52,538 nucleotides of DNA from Hydrogenophaga sp. (GTDB lineage: Bacteria; Pseudomonadota; Gammaproteobacteria; Burkholderiales; Burkholderiaceae_C): assembly GCA_020048405.1 (NCBI GenBank), contig JAIFMP010000044.1, forward strand, positions 1-52,538. The letters are read 5' to 3'. The number at the start of each line of letters is the position of its first letter. Position 1 is the first letter of the stretch. Below the pieces are notes generated by a model, which was not told the origin of the DNA, searched no databases, and saw only the letters and a list, made by a program, of their open reading frames with translations. Of the stretch, positions 7,801 through 17,551 are shown piece by piece. A program made the translations under genes and the position numbers.

Positions 7801-8801
7801 GATGCATCCTTTGCTCGAATTACCAGTTGTTCGGCCTTGAAGCCATCAAGCGTGCCATTGACAATACTGCAGACTGACCCCTCATTTACCTCTGCATCTC
7901 CAAAATTTGAATCGATTCGGATCTGTGCTACCTCGCGTCCTGGCAAGGTGATTTCAAAACCCGTTTGAGGGGATTTAATTTTTTCACCCAATGTTTGTAC
8001 TGAAAAAATCATGCCGGGTTTTAGTCCCTGCGATTTACCACCAGCTACGAAATACCGCCCCTTGTCGATCGACAAAAAGAAAGTTTGCCAGGGTCGGCTA
8101 GCCATTTCGCTAGACAAACGATTAACCGCTTCTGACACCGCCTGTCGAATAGCCGAATCATTCAGGGTTCCGTCATAGGCCGCTTGGGACCCGAAGCCGA
8201 AAGTTGAGGCTGACTCTGTTGATGTTTCTCCAGCACCTGACGTAGCGAACAAAACAAGGCCAGTTGACACGTCTACCACGCGTAGATCCACCTTGGCGAA
8301 GGCCACCTGTTTCTTGCTTGCCGATACAAACCCACTTTGTCCTACGGTCTTGCGCCCAAATTCAGTTAATGAGCCAACAATCAGTGCATCAACGCCAACT
8401 AGGTTCAACTTGGCACCTGTCAGTTCACTCTCATCCTTGAGTCGAGAGATATCCGCCCGTTCAAGCACGATGTAGGCTCCCGACTCGGTGAGCGACTTGC
8501 TCAAGAGGTCTGTAACCTGCTTACCAAGTGGATCACCTGCGGAGTCCCTTAACAGCGACCGGCCGTGAGACGTTTCGTTTGTGATGCGGCCCAGTGCGAC
8601 CTTACGCTTGAGAATGGGTTTGGCGGGAGAGGTGAGTGAGACGGCTTGCTGTGCTGTCTTTTGTGCAGCGGTTGGTGGCGATGCTTCCTTGACAGCAACG
8701 GGCGGTGCTTGCACTGCACAACCAGTAATCAATGTTGCGGTTGCAACGTAGGCAGCCAGCCAACTAGTCCGACGGAAATCTTGTTTTGTGACGGTGGTCA
8801 T
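7797..8801 (-). CDS. CsgG/HfaB-like outer-membrane lipoprotein
   Basis: A 334-residue protein starting at the ATG at 8801 (a TTG at 8840 is also in frame but less likely). It has a lipobox LITGC, then a CsgG-like core: KVALGRITNETSHGRSLL, LLSKSLTESGAYIVLERADI, VDALIVGSLTEFGRK, the strand KVDLRVVDVSTGLVLFAT and QAVSEAVNRL. CsgG oligomerises into an outer-membrane secretion channel for curli. About 90 extra C-terminal residues (GRYFVAGGKSQGLKPGMIFSV, EVAQIRID) look like a small beta domain for ligand or partner contact. No curli subunit genes are present, so the substrate differs or the protein has another envelope role. It is the first gene of the lipoprotein operon. Confidence 0.75.
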   Translation of the reverse strand: MTTVTKQDFRRTSWLAAYVATATLITGCAVQAPPVAVKEASPPTAAQKTAQQAVSLTSPAKPILKRKVALGRITNETSHGRSLLRDSAGDPLGKQVTDLLSKSLTESGAYIVLERADISRLKDESELTGAKLNLVGVDALIVGSLTEFGRKTVGQSGFVSASKKQVAFAKVDLRVVDVSTGLVLFATSGAGETSTESASTFGFGSQAAYDGTLNDSAIRQAVSEAVNRLSSEMASRPWQTFFLSIDKGRYFVAGGKSQGLKPGMIFSVQTLGEKIKSPQTGFEITLPGREVAQIRIDSNFGDAEVNEGSVCSIVNGTLDGFKAEQLVIRAKDAS

Positions 8802-9093
8802 TTGGTAACTAAAGATGTGTTGAAGTTCTCTGCGCGGCAACGTGACTTAGGGCGCTTGCATACTCTAGCTCCAACGAACCGAGCCTTACTTGCCAGCTAG
8901 TCTTGCTCACGGTAATCGATAGCTGAGACTGACACCATCCCCCAAATGGGGGAGCCCCCCCTGGAAATTGACCTACGTCAAGTAACGCCCTAGGTGATCA
9001 GTTCAGCTTTGCTATTGCGACTGAACCCAACCCGGGTTCACACTGGTCACCACACACAGCCAGCAGCATCAAAAATTTGTGCTTTTCACACTA

Positions 9094-9280
9094 ATACCCA
9101 GCCGATAGCCTTGCTCACAAAACCGTTTTCCAAGGCGCTGAATTTCAATGTTCTGTGGAACCCAGTGGCATGTTTTGACGTATCGCAGTAGCCAACTTTT
9201 TTGTCTTCTTGGTTCAACTTTTTCACAATGCGAAATTGCAAGTTGAACTTTTTTACAAATCTGGCGATACCCAGCCGATA
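9094..9280. repeat. 14-bp direct repeat pair ATACCCAGCCGATA
   Basis: ATACCCAGCCGATA occurs at 9094-9107 and again at 9267-9280, same orientation, 173 bases apart. The segment between them holds several AAGTTGAAC/CAACTTTTT motifs in both orientations. This looks like a degenerate repeat unit rather than a known insertion-sequence end. Confidence 0.6.
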
Positions 9281-9887
9281 AGCTGATGCCAACTTTTTCC
9301 ATGCGTCACTCGGATTCTGAAATTTTTCTCAGTTAGGTCTGACAGCTCTATGCATGAAGTCATCAATGCATGGTGACCCCACCCCCCCCCCACACTTGAG
9401 CTGAGTATTTTTTTGTTGGTTCATCTTCAGTGTTCACCAAGGAGCGTCAACCACAGCTTGGTCAGGTGTCTGCTGGTTGTTTGTGGCTGGTGATTGTGTT
9501 GACCTACACAACACACACATGCACCTATCACTGAGCACATGTGAACAGTGCTTGGTCTGTCTCAGCTCTATGCCAACCACGTGCAACCAATCACATGGCT
9601 TCCGACCTGTTGTGCAAGCTACAAGCTCAACACTGATGCATAGCGGGTGTTTCAACAGCGCGTCATGATCGCGCTCTCCAGCCGAGTGGAAACAGTGATC
9701 TGTTTGAACTGAATCAGGTTTGCAGGACTCGGTCGAGACTGATGCAAACGCGCAACACATAAGGTCACTCTTCTTTTTGTTGGTTTTATTGTTGGTCTTA
9801 TGAAAAATGAAGATGAAAAATATCAATCAAATCAACGCACATTAAGCGTAATTCGATTCCTGTTGGTGGTACCACCCACATGTACCA

Positions 9888-9925
9888 AACCCCGCCTGCG
9901 TTCAACCCGCGAGGCGGGGTTTTTT
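9888..9925 (-). terminator. Rho-independent terminator after the Sel1 gene
   Basis: The stem AACCCCGCCT / AGGCGGGGTT (9888-9897 and 9912-9921) has a T-run on the plus strand and an A-run feeding it from the minus strand. It lies about 30 bases past the stop of the minus-strand Sel1 gene. No plus-strand gene precedes it, so it most likely ends that gene's transcript, though the six T on the plus strand make it potentially bidirectional. Confidence 0.65.
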
Positions 9926-9953
9926 GTTACTGGCTTTGCCGCGCTGGCACGGT

Positions 9954-11519
9954 TCAGTCGCAGCCCTTGAAACCCGATTGCTGGCAGGCAGTGGCCTGTT
10001 GCTGCGCCTGGGCAAGCTGGTCGAAGTTCATGCGCTTGGCAGCGTAGTCGCGGTACTTGGCGGCGCGGGCGTTGCCGGATGCGGCAGCCACGTTGTACCA
10101 GAGGTGGGCCTTGACGTCGTTTTGCTTCACGCCGCGGCCACGGTCGTAACGGTCGGCCAACGTCAATTGCGCCAGCACATGGCTTTGCACGGCAGCCACA
10201 CGGTAGTAATGCACAGCCTGGGCGTGGTCCTGCGCCAGCGCCTGACCTGCGTCATATAGGCCACCCAGGTTGAACAACGCATCCGCATGCCCTTGTTCGG
10301 CTGCCGCCCTGAACGCCTTCAACGCCTGGGCTGAATCGACTGGCACCCCATGACCCTTCAGGTAGGCCAGCCCCAATTGATTGAGCCCGTCGGCATCGCC
10401 CTGTGCAGCGGCAAGCCGGTTCCATTTGAGGGCTTCGGCATGGTCTGCCGTGCGGTCGGCGGGCACCACTGACAGGCGCCGGCCCATGGCAGCCTGTGCC
10501 GGTGCGTAGCCTTGGTCTGCAGCCTTCTGATACCAGTCGTTGGCCCGGGCACTGTCCGCAGGCACGCCCAACCCCCGCTCATACACCTGGCCCATGAGGT
10601 GCTGTGCTGGCGGGTGGCGCTGTTCGGCGGCTTTGCGGGTCCAAGCCAATGACTGAGCCAGGTCCGTCGGTACCTCCTTGCCTTGCGCATACAGCGAGCC
10701 CAATGCGAACTGGGCGTCCACATTGCCTTGCTCGGCGGCTTTGTTCAGCCATTGCATGCCCTGGGGCACATCTTTGGGCACACCTGTTCCTGCCACCAAG
10801 GCCTGGCCAAGGCTGGCTTGCGCAGGGGCCCAACCTTGCTGGGCTGCCTTCTGGAACCAGGTGACTGCTTGCGCAGCATCGCGCGCGGTGCCAGTGCCTG
10901 CAGCCAGTGCCAGACCCACGCTGTGCTGGGCAGCGGGCAGGCCTTGGTCGGCTGCAAGACGGTGCAGCGCAAAGGCTTCTGCGGCATTGGCGGCAGTGCC
11001 TTGGCCGCGCAAAACGCGGTCGCCAACGGCCTGTTGCGCACGCGCATTGGACTGAGCAGCAGCGGCACGGAACCACTTCAATGCCACGACATCGTCTTGC
11101 TGCACCCCCAGGCCCAGGGTATACAACTCGCCCAGACGCAGTTGGGCGTCTGCAAAGCCCTGATCGGCGGCTTTTTGGTACCAACGCGCGGCATCGCCAC
11201 GGCTGCGCAAGACGCCCTGCCCTTCGTCAAGAAGTTGAGCGAGCCTCAGTTGCGAGGGGCCATGCCCTTGCTCGGCAGCTTGCTGGTACCAGCGGCGGGC
11301 CAAGGCTGGGTCAGCCACGGCGCCCTGGCCCTGCTCGTACATCTGCCCCAGCGCATGTTGGGCCAGGGCGTTGCCCTTGGCTGCAGCGGCGTGGTACAGG
11401 CTCAGAGCGCCACCGGCATTGCCGGCCTTCAGGGCCACGGTACCGTCTTCGAAGTCGCCCGCATGGGCACACAGGCTTGCCGCCAACAAGGCGGCCAAGG
11501 CAAAAGCTTTTTGGTTCAT
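9954..11519 (-). CDS. Secreted Sel1-repeat (TPR-like) protein
   Basis: A 521-residue periplasmic or envelope protein. The ATG at 11519 gives a clean signal peptide (LAALLAASLCAHA); upstream in-frame sequence is not protein-like. The whole mature part is built of about twelve 36-residue Sel1 repeats of the pattern AQ..LG..Y..G.GV..D...A..WY.KAA.QG, plus a partial repeat at the end. Sel1 repeats form alpha-solenoids that bind partner proteins, often in signalling or envelope stress. The gene is monocistronic and followed by a strong terminator. The partner is unknown. Confidence 0.85.
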   Translation of the reverse strand: MNQKAFALAALLAASLCAHAGDFEDGTVALKAGNAGGALSLYHAAAAKGNALAQHALGQMYEQGQGAVADPALARRWYQQAAEQGHGPSQLRLAQLLDEGQGVLRSRGDAARWYQKAADQGFADAQLRLGELYTLGLGVQQDDVVALKWFRAAAAQSNARAQQAVGDRVLRGQGTAANAAEAFALHRLAADQGLPAAQHSVGLALAAGTGTARDAAQAVTWFQKAAQQGWAPAQASLGQALVAGTGVPKDVPQGMQWLNKAAEQGNVDAQFALGSLYAQGKEVPTDLAQSLAWTRKAAEQRHPPAQHLMGQVYERGLGVPADSARANDWYQKAADQGYAPAQAAMGRRLSVVPADRTADHAEALKWNRLAAAQGDADGLNQLGLAYLKGHGVPVDSAQALKAFRAAAEQGHADALFNLGGLYDAGQALAQDHAQAVHYYRVAAVQSHVLAQLTLADRYDRGRGVKQNDVKAHLWYNVAAASGNARAAKYRDYAAKRMNFDQLAQAQQQATACQQSGFKGCD

Positions 11520-11630
11520 GGTCAAGGGTCGGTGCGGATCAACAACAAAGGGCAACTGTAGCGGAAGGGCTTGCACACGCTTGCGGTACCCTGCCACCCA
11601 CACCACACCTCACACGCCACAGGAGCCACC

Positions 11631-12159
11631 GTGACACCACACCCTCAACGCGCTGCCGCACGACACCTGTGGGCGGCGGCATGCCTGGCCTTGGCCAACG
11701 CAATGGCCGCCCCGGCTACACATGCCCAAGCCACCTTTGTGCAAACGCCTTATCAAAACCCGAAGGCGCTGGTGGATGTCTACCTGGACCACCCCGACAA
11801 AATGGGCGCTGCGTTGTTCTGTGAACCCGCTGATCGAGCCGCCTTACAGCATGTTGCCTGAGGACATGAGTGTGATCGTGCTGCTGCACGGCACCGAGTT
11901 GGTGACCGTGGCCCGCAAGAACGAGGCGAAGTACCAGGATATGGTGCAACGCATGCGCTACTACGCCAGCCAGGGCGTGAAGTTCAAGGTGTGCGGGCTG
12001 GCGCTGAAAGACTTTGGCTACACGCTGGACGACATGCAATCCTTCATTGAGGTCACACCATCGGCCATGTCAGAGCTGGTGCACTGGCAAAACCAGGGCT
12101 ACGGCCTCATCACCCCAGTGGTCACCGACAAAAAAGTGGCCACCGAAGACATCCGTTGA
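11631..12159 (+). pseudogene. DsrE-family protein with internal frameshift
   Basis: The N-terminal part (GTG at 11631, preceded by AGGAG) encodes a signal peptide and ALVDVYLDHPDKMGAALF; at about 11818 the frame shifts and continues as VNPLIEPPYSMLPEDMSVIV, LLHGTEL and KYQDMVQRMRYYASQGVKFK to 12159. Joined, this is a periplasmic DsrE-like protein of about 175 residues. Family members normally have a few more residues (AALYWV...) at the break, so two bases or a short segment are missing. DsrE-type proteins handle sulfur in reduced form. The shift is either decay or a consensus error. Confidence 0.7.
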
Positions 12160-12215
12160 TTTTGATAACTTTTAGCCATCCAGCGCAATACTGTATTGGC
12201 ATCAATGCTATTGAA
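12160..12215. repeat. Degenerate Comamonadaceae-type intergenic element
   Basis: The AT-richer segment contains AACTTTTAGCCATCCAGCGC and GGCATCAATGCTATTG, which resembles the short AGCTA...AGCGCT...TAGC elements scattered between genes in Comamonadaceae. Similar debris occurs at 19361-19440, 35575-35595 and 49975-50018. Confidence 0.35.
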
Positions 12216-14555
12216 TCAGAGGCCCATCCGTTTGGCAGCTGACAAGACTTGAACCACTTCCCGCGTGGCGGTGGCAAACGGTGTGCCGGGTGCCACTGCT
12301 TCCTCGGCGCGGATGTATTCCTTCTGGTTGATCAACTCGCCGACTTGACCCGCCACGCGGTGGAAGGTTTTGTGGCGCTCAACCAGTTGCATGAAGTTCG
12401 GGCGATCGCCAAACCGCTGTTTGCCTTCGCCGTAAACCCACTTGCCCAGGGAACAACAGTCGTCGCGCTGCAGGGTGGCCACGTCGATGCTGGCGTGGTC
12501 TTCTATGGCGTTGCGCAGCTTGACTTTCCACTGACGGTGGCCGTCAATCATTGCATCTACATCGAGGCCTTCCACCTGGGAAATTTGTTGGGATTTGCCG
12601 GGTGCTAGGCGGAATTCATCGACCATGGCGGCCATGCGCAATGCAGCATCGCGCTGGGCCGTGGCCGCGGCAGCGGCCTCCTCCACCAACGAGGCATTGG
12701 CCTGGGTGTGCTGGTCCAGCTCTTGCACCGCAACGCCGATCTGGGAAATGCCCAGGTTTTGCTCGCGTGCGGCTGTGGCCACTTGATCCATCAGTCCACG
12801 CACCTGGTCGGCGGTTTGCACGATTTCCTGCATGGCTTCGCCAGCGCCGCGCACCACGTGGGTGCCGTGCCCGACCTGCTCCACGCTGGTGGTGATGAGG
12901 GTCTTGATCTCTTTAGCTGCCTGTGCAGACCGCCCGGCAAGGCTGCGCACCTCGGATGCCACCACGGCAAATCCTCGCCCCGCTTCCCCTGCGCGGGCGG
13001 CTTCCACCGCTGCATTCAGCGCCAATATGTTGGTCTGAAAGGCAATGCCATCGATCACACCAATGATCTCGCCAATCTTGGCCGACGATGCCTGGATGCG
13101 CTCCATGGTACGCACCACCTCGGCCACCACCTCGCCACCCCTGGCGGCAACGGCTGCATTGCTGCGCGCCAACTCGGTGGCCTGGTTCACTGCGTCCACC
13201 GTGTGACCCGTGGTTGACGTGGTTTGCTCCAATGCAGCCGAGCTTTCTTCGAGGGCCGCCGCTGCCGACTCCGTGCGGACTGACAGGTCATGTGTGCCAG
13301 TGGCAATTTCAATGCTCGCGTTCACCACCTCGTTGCTGCTGTGGCGCACCTGGCGCATGGTGTCACGCAGGCCAGACTGCATGTAAGACAACTCGCGTAG
13401 CAACCCTGCCACCTCATCTTTGCCCACCACCTGGATGTCGGAGCGCATGTCGCCCATGCTCATGGACAGCAACTCGGTGCGAACGGTCTTCATGCCCGAA
13501 GACAGCGCGGCATAAAACCCCAGCGTGAGGTAGGTGGCCAGCAGGAAAAACAGTCCAGTGACTGCAAGCGCCGCATACAGCGCCTGCTGCAGCCGCGCTT
13601 CGCGGGCAAGCAGCATGTCATCGAGCAGTTTCAGGTTGGCTTCGGCCTGCGCGTACTGGGCAGACAGCGTGACATTGGCCAGTTGCAAGAATGCAGCTCG
13701 GTCGCCAGCAATCTCGGTCTGCCCCGGCTTTACCAAGCCGTCCACTGCTTTCAAAAACTCGGTGGTGGCATCACTGCCTGTCAGCATCAAGGACTTGGCC
13801 AACTCTGGCTCAGCCTGTTTGGCCTTGGCCCTGTCGGCGTACGCCAGGTCACGCTCATGCTTGACCACAGCATGCAATCGAGCCACACGGGCGAAATGCT
13901 CGGGCGACATACCACCCTGGGCCATGGCCCCGCCGACCAAACCGCGCAGCTCAGCAGTACCTTCAATCACGGTGGGTGCCCGCATCAACACTGCGCTCAT
14001 CAGGTAGTAAGAACCCATGTCCGGGTCCAGCGCCAGACCCGATTTATCGGTCACAACAGCCATCATGTCGCTCAGGGAGCGCGACAACCCGGTCATCTGC
14101 TCGTACACCACATCAGGTTTGGCACCGCGAGGGTCAGGCACGGCTGCCCGTTTTTGTTTGACCTCAGCCCAGGCGGCAGCGGTACCCATTTGCTCGCCCA
14201 GTTCGGCGTGCAACTTTTCCACCACTTTGAGTTTGGCTTCAAAAGCCTGTGCAGCCGAGTCCACAGGGGCATTGGCGTTACCCAAGGCCACTGCGCGGGC
14301 TTGCTGTCGCCAGGCGCCGGCAGCATCGAGCGCCGGGTACAGGGCGCTGGCGAACGCCAAGCCTTTGCGCTCGCTGTCTACCGCGCGCAAGGCGATGCGC
14401 TCGGTCTGTATGAAGTTAAACAACAGCCAAACCACTGGAACCAGAAAGGCACCCCCGATCAGCGCCATCTTGGCCGGGAAAGGGAGGTTGCGCATCAACG
14501 CTGCGGCGGGACGCCACAGGCTCGAGTTCAGAAATGCTTTGCCCAGTTGCTTCAT
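12216..14555 (-). CDS. Methyl-accepting chemotaxis protein with CZB domain
   Basis: A 779-residue transmembrane chemoreceptor. TM1 lies at about 31-50 ([18 protein letters not shown]), then a ~270-residue periplasmic helical sensor, TM2 at about 325-350, a HAMP-like region, and the signalling helices with the conserved hairpin tip ([20 protein letters not shown]). The last ~90 residues are a zinc-binding CZB domain: His in [28 protein letters not shown] and HKTFH. CZB receptors sense zinc or hypochlorite through the His/Cys site. No methylation pentapeptide or che genes are nearby, so it is an orphan receptor. The length fits the family. Confidence 0.9.
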   Translation of the reverse strand: MKQLGKAFLNSSLWRPAAALMRNLPFPAKMALIGGAFLVPVVWLLFNFIQTERIALRAVDSERKGLAFASALYPALDAAGAWRQQARAVALGNANAPVDSAAQAFEAKLKVVEKLHAELGEQMGTAAAWAEVKQKRAAVPDPRGAKPDVVYEQMTGLSRSLSDMMAVVTDKSGLALDPDMGSYYLMSAVLMRAPTVIEGTAELRGLVGGAMAQGGMSPEHFARVARLHAVVKHERDLAYADRAKAKQAEPELAKSLMLTGSDATTEFLKAVDGLVKPGQTEIAGDRAAFLQLANVTLSAQYAQAEANLKLLDDMLLAREARLQQALYAALAVTGLFFLLATYLTLGFYAALSSGMKTVRTELLSMSMGDMRSDIQVVGKDEVAGLLRELSYMQSGLRDTMRQVRHSSNEVVNASIEIATGTHDLSVRTESAAAALEESSAALEQTTSTTGHTVDAVNQATELARSNAAVAARGGEVVAEVVRTMERIQASSAKIGEIIGVIDGIAFQTNILALNAAVEAARAGEAGRGFAVVASEVRSLAGRSAQAAKEIKTLITTSVEQVGHGTHVVRGAGEAMQEIVQTADQVRGLMDQVATAAREQNLGISQIGVAVQELDQHTQANASLVEEAAAAATAQRDAALRMAAMVDEFRLAPGKSQQISQVEGLDVDAMIDGHRQWKVKLRNAIEDHASIDVATLQRDDCCSLGKWVYGEGKQRFGDRPNFMQLVERHKTFHRVAGQVGELINQKEYIRAEEAVAPGTPFATATREVVQVLSAAKRMGL

Positions 14556-14664
14556 GTATGCCCCAAAACGGTAAAAATGCCCGGTAACTTATGCTGGCAT
14601 TCTGCACAGAGTTTGCACCAATACGGCGCGTGGCGCGTTGACTTTGCGCAAAACTCGCCGAGCC

Positions 14665-16287
14665 TCAGCGGCTGCGCAAGGTGCGGCTCAACATGACCAC
14701 CGGCAACAGGCCTACCAGCACCAAGGCCAGTGCAGGCAACGCGGCCTCACCCAGGCGCTCGTCGCGGGCCAATTGGTAGGTCATCACCGCCAGGGTGTCG
14801 CTGTTGAACGGGCGCAGCACCAGGGTGGCGGGCAATTCTTTCATGACGTCCACAAACACCAGCAGGGCGGCGGCGACAGCCGAGCGGCGCAGCAGCGGCG
14901 CATGCACACGCCACGCCAGCCCCAGACCTGTGGTGCCCAGCATGCGGGCCGATTCATCCAGGCTGGTCGGCACGCGGGCGTACCCGCTTTGCACCGACTG
15001 CAACGCCACCGCCACAAAACGCACCATATAGGCCCACACAATGCCCAGCGCAGTGGCGGTGATCCAGTAGCCCACGCTGGTTTCCGGTGCCACCGACTGA
15101 AGCCACCCCAAGGGCAACAGCAGCCCCACCACGATCACGGCGCCGGGCACCGCGTAGCCCAAAGATGCCAGTTGGGCAACACCGCGCGCGAATCGCCCAC
15201 TCCACGTTGCTCCCGATTGAACCCTCACCCCAAACGCCAGCACCAAAGCCAAAACGGTGGCCAGCAGCGCACTGACGGTGGCCAGCCACAGGCTGTTGAA
15301 GGCCCAGCCGGCAAACGGCACCCAGTTCAACTCGCCCCACCCGTCCACCAACGGGCGCAGCATGAAAATGACTGGCAACACAAAACCAAACGCGATGGGC
15401 AACCCACACAGCACCAGCGCGAGCGCGGCCCGGCCACCGCCCAAGGGCACTGGGCTGGACTCTGCGGAGCCTGCGTGATCGCTGCGCGTGCTGGCAAACC
15501 GCATGCGGCGCTGGGCACCATGTTCCAACTTCAGCAGCAGCGCCACCAGCACCAGCAGCACAGTGGCGAGCTGGGCGGCAGCCAGGCGGTTGTCCATTGA
15601 CAACCAGGCTTTGTAAATGCCAGCGGTGAAGGTTTGAATGCCGAAATAGCTGGCCACACCAAAATCTGCCAGGGTTTCCATCAGCGCAAGTGCCACACCG
15701 GCAGCCACAGCAGGTCGGGCCAGGGGCAGCGCCACCTCGGTGATTCGCCGCCCCAATGGAGCACCCAGCAACCGCGCTGCTTCCATCAGATGACTGGCAC
15801 GCTCGCCCAGCGCCGTTCGCGCCAACAAATACACATAGGGATACAGAGAGAAAGTGAACACCCACGCAGCTCCGGCCGTGTTGCGCACCTCGGGGAACAC
15901 GCGGCCCTGAAGTGCGAACGTGCTGCGCACCCAGCCCTGAAACGGCCCGGAGAACTGCAGAAAATCGGTGTAGGCATAGGCCACCACGTAGGCAGGCATG
16001 GCCAGGGGCAGCATCAGGGCCCACTCCAGCAACCGCCGCCCCGGGAAGTCGAACAGTGTCACCAAGCACGCCGATGTCAGGCCGACCACCGTCACGCCCA
16101 AGGCCACCGCCAAGCACAGCGCCAGCGAGGTACCTGCATAGCCCGGCAACACGGTGTGGATCATCTCGCCCAGCACCTGAGCCGACTCTGGCCCAAACTG
16201 CAACCACGACAGCCCTACGGCCACCACAGGCAGCGTGAGCAACGCGGCCAGCAATCCCAACATCGAAAGCGGCAACCAACGGGGCAT
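14665..16287 (-). CDS. Iron(III) ABC transporter permease, FbpB/ThiP type
   Basis: A 540-residue inner-membrane protein with about twelve hydrophobic segments in two homologous halves, as in FbpB/SfuB. Each half carries the EAA-type cytoplasmic loop (EAARLLGAPLGRRITEVALPLARP and DESARMLGTTGLGLAWRVHAP) that contacts the ATPase. The ATG at 16287 gives MPRWLPLSM before the first membrane helix. Much longer in-frame extension upstream runs antisense to the ATPase gene and is rejected. It is transcribed away from the ATPase gene, and the 54-base gap holds a Fur-like site. No substrate-binding protein gene lies nearby. Confidence 0.88.
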   Translation of the reverse strand: MPRWLPLSMLGLLAALLTLPVVAVGLSWLQFGPESAQVLGEMIHTVLPGYAGTSLALCLAVALGVTVVGLTSACLVTLFDFPGRRLLEWALMLPLAMPAYVVAYAYTDFLQFSGPFQGWVRSTFALQGRVFPEVRNTAGAAWVFTFSLYPYVYLLARTALGERASHLMEAARLLGAPLGRRITEVALPLARPAVAAGVALALMETLADFGVASYFGIQTFTAGIYKAWLSMDNRLAAAQLATVLLVLVALLLKLEHGAQRRMRFASTRSDHAGSAESSPVPLGGGRAALALVLCGLPIAFGFVLPVIFMLRPLVDGWGELNWVPFAGWAFNSLWLATVSALLATVLALVLAFGVRVQSGATWSGRFARGVAQLASLGYAVPGAVIVVGLLLPLGWLQSVAPETSVGYWITATALGIVWAYMVRFVAVALQSVQSGYARVPTSLDESARMLGTTGLGLAWRVHAPLLRRSAVAAALLVFVDVMKELPATLVLRPFNSDTLAVMTYQLARDERLGEAALPALALVLVGLLPVVMLSRTLRSR

Positions 16288-16303
16288 GTAAGGCTTCAGC
16301 AAA

Positions 16304-16322
16304 GTAAATGAGAATTGTACGT
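16304..16322. promoter_or_regulatory. Putative Fur box in the divergent promoter
   Basis: The 19-base stretch GTAAATGAGAATTGTACGT matches the Fur consensus GATAATGATAATCATTATC at about 10 of 19 positions, with a near-perfect left half (AAATGAGAAT). It sits in the 54-base gap between the divergent iron permease and ATPase genes, 20 bases before the ATPase start. Repression of both genes by iron-loaded Fur is inferred from position and sequence. Confidence 0.6.
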
Positions 16323-16341
16323 ATCTGCCTAGAATCACCCC

Positions 16342-17460
16342 ATGTTCCTCAGAGTCACCCAACTGTGCATCCAATACCCCGGCGCGGCCACCCCTGCGGT
16401 CGATGGAGTCAGCCTGGCCCTGCGAGCGGGAGACATCGGGGTGCTGATAGGCCCATCGGGTTGCGGCAAAACCACCCTGCTGCGCGCTGTGGCCGGGCTT
16501 GAGCGGGCCAGCAGCGGGAGCGTCGTCATGGCCGGCGAGACCGTCAGCGCTGTGGGCACACACACGCCTGCAGAACAGCGGCGCATCGGCATGGTGTTCC
16601 AAGATTACGCGCTGTTTCCCCACCTGGACGTGGGCCGCAACGTGGGCTTTGGCATTGCGCAGATGCCCAAAGCGGAACGTGCCCAGCGCGTGGCCGAGGT
16701 GCTGGCGCTGGTGGGCCTGCAGGGGTTGGAAAACCGTTACCCCCACGAACTGTCGGGCGGACAACAGCAGCGCGTGGCACTGGCCCGCGCCCTGGCACCT
16801 CGCCCCCGGTTGCTGCTGCTGGACGAGCCGTTTTCCAACCTCGATGTGGACCTGCGCGAGCGCCTGGCCCACGAAGTGCGCGGCATTCTGAAAGCAGCCG
16901 GAGCCACAGCCCTGTTCGTCACGCACGATCAACTCGAAGCCTTTGCCATTGGCGACGTCATCGGGGTGATGCACCAGGGCCACTTGCACCAGTGGGACGA
17001 CGCCTACGCCCTGTATCACCGGCCCGCCACGCGTTTTGTGGCGGAGTTCATTGGGCATGGGGTGTTTGCGCCGGCACGAATCAGTCTGACGGGGCAAGAG
17101 GTGAGCGTGCAAACCCCGCTGGGTGCCCTGCAAGACGTGGAAGAATGCCCCCTGCCCAGCGCCTACGAGGGCGGCCTGTGCGACGTGCTGCTGCGCGCCG
17201 ACGACATCGTGCACGACGACGCAGCCCCCGTGAAGGCCCAGATTCTGCGCAAAGCGTTCAGGGGCTCGGAGTTTCTCTACACCCTGCGCCTGGCCAGCGG
17301 TGAAGAACTCATGACGCACGTGCCCAGCCACCACAACCACGCCGTGGGCGAGTGGATCGGCATCCGCGCCGAGGTGGACCACGTGGTGACGTTCGCGCGT
17401 GGGGGCGGCCCGGGTGCGCCGCCTGCGCCTGCGGGCCAGGGAACACCGGCCAAACGCTGA
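16342..17460 (+). CDS. fbpC: Iron(III) ABC transporter ATP-binding protein, FbpC type
   Basis: A 372-residue ABC ATPase. Walker A GPSGCGKT is at 37-44, the Q-loop VFQDYALFP at about 83-91, the signature LSGGQQQRVALARAL, Walker B LLLLDEPFSNLD and the switch THDQ. The C-terminal ~130 residues form the TOBE-like regulatory region found in FbpC/PotA (LLRADDIVHDD, ILRKAFRGSEFLYTL). It should energise iron uptake with the divergent permease. The last 20 residues are Gly/Pro/Ala-rich and probably disordered. The start is the first ATG after the Fur-like site. Confidence 0.9.
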   Translation: MFLRVTQLCIQYPGAATPAVDGVSLALRAGDIGVLIGPSGCGKTTLLRAVAGLERASSGSVVMAGETVSAVGTHTPAEQRRIGMVFQDYALFPHLDVGRNVGFGIAQMPKAERAQRVAEVLALVGLQGLENRYPHELSGGQQQRVALARALAPRPRLLLLDEPFSNLDVDLRERLAHEVRGILKAAGATALFVTHDQLEAFAIGDVIGVMHQGHLHQWDDAYALYHRPATRFVAEFIGHGVFAPARISLTGQEVSVQTPLGALQDVEECPLPSAYEGGLCDVLLRADDIVHDDAAPVKAQILRKAFRGSEFLYTLRLASGEELMTHVPSHHNHAVGEWIGIRAEVDHVVTFARGGGPGAPPAPAGQGTPAKR

Positions 17461-17551
17461 AGGCTTGGGTTAAGCCCGCGTTCATGCCAGGGGCATTCAA
17501 TCGGTTCAGCGGTGGCCTGTCGACCACCCGTGAACCCAGGAAATTGCCCCC

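Larger units (their letters stand above)
8802..9953. other. 1.15-kb gene-poor region with clustered short repeats
   Basis: No convincing gene is visible. It contains a hairpin-like CCCCCAAATGGGGG near 8940, a 14-base direct repeat at 9094/9267, several CAACTTTTT copies between 9190 and 9297, an inverted pair GTTCAACTT (9212-9220) / AAGTTGAAC (9240-9248), a run of ten C near 9382-9391, and a 12-base palindrome GGTGGTACCACC at 9865-9876. Two overlapping minus-strand frames at 9069-9302 of about 70 codons are open but not recognisable. The promoter of the CsgG operon must lie at its left edge. Confidence 0.5.

Noticed and set aside
9069-9302. Two overlapping minus-strand ORFs of about 70 codons
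   Set aside because: No ribosome binding site, no recognisable domain, and both overlap a repeat cluster; left as undecided non-coding.
9434-9826. A 130-codon minus-strand ORF
   Set aside because: Composition (Cys/Thr/His-rich, no domain) and absence of a start signal suggest chance.
9841-9880. tRNA 3' end (TTCGATTCC followed by GGTACCA)
   Set aside because: The flanking bases do not form a T-stem or acceptor stem, so no tRNA is supported.
14665-17382. A 905-codon minus-strand frame continuing upstream of the iron permease
   Set aside because: Residues before 16287 are antisense to the ATPase gene, carry no permease features and cross the Fur-like promoter. Only 14665-16287 is kept.
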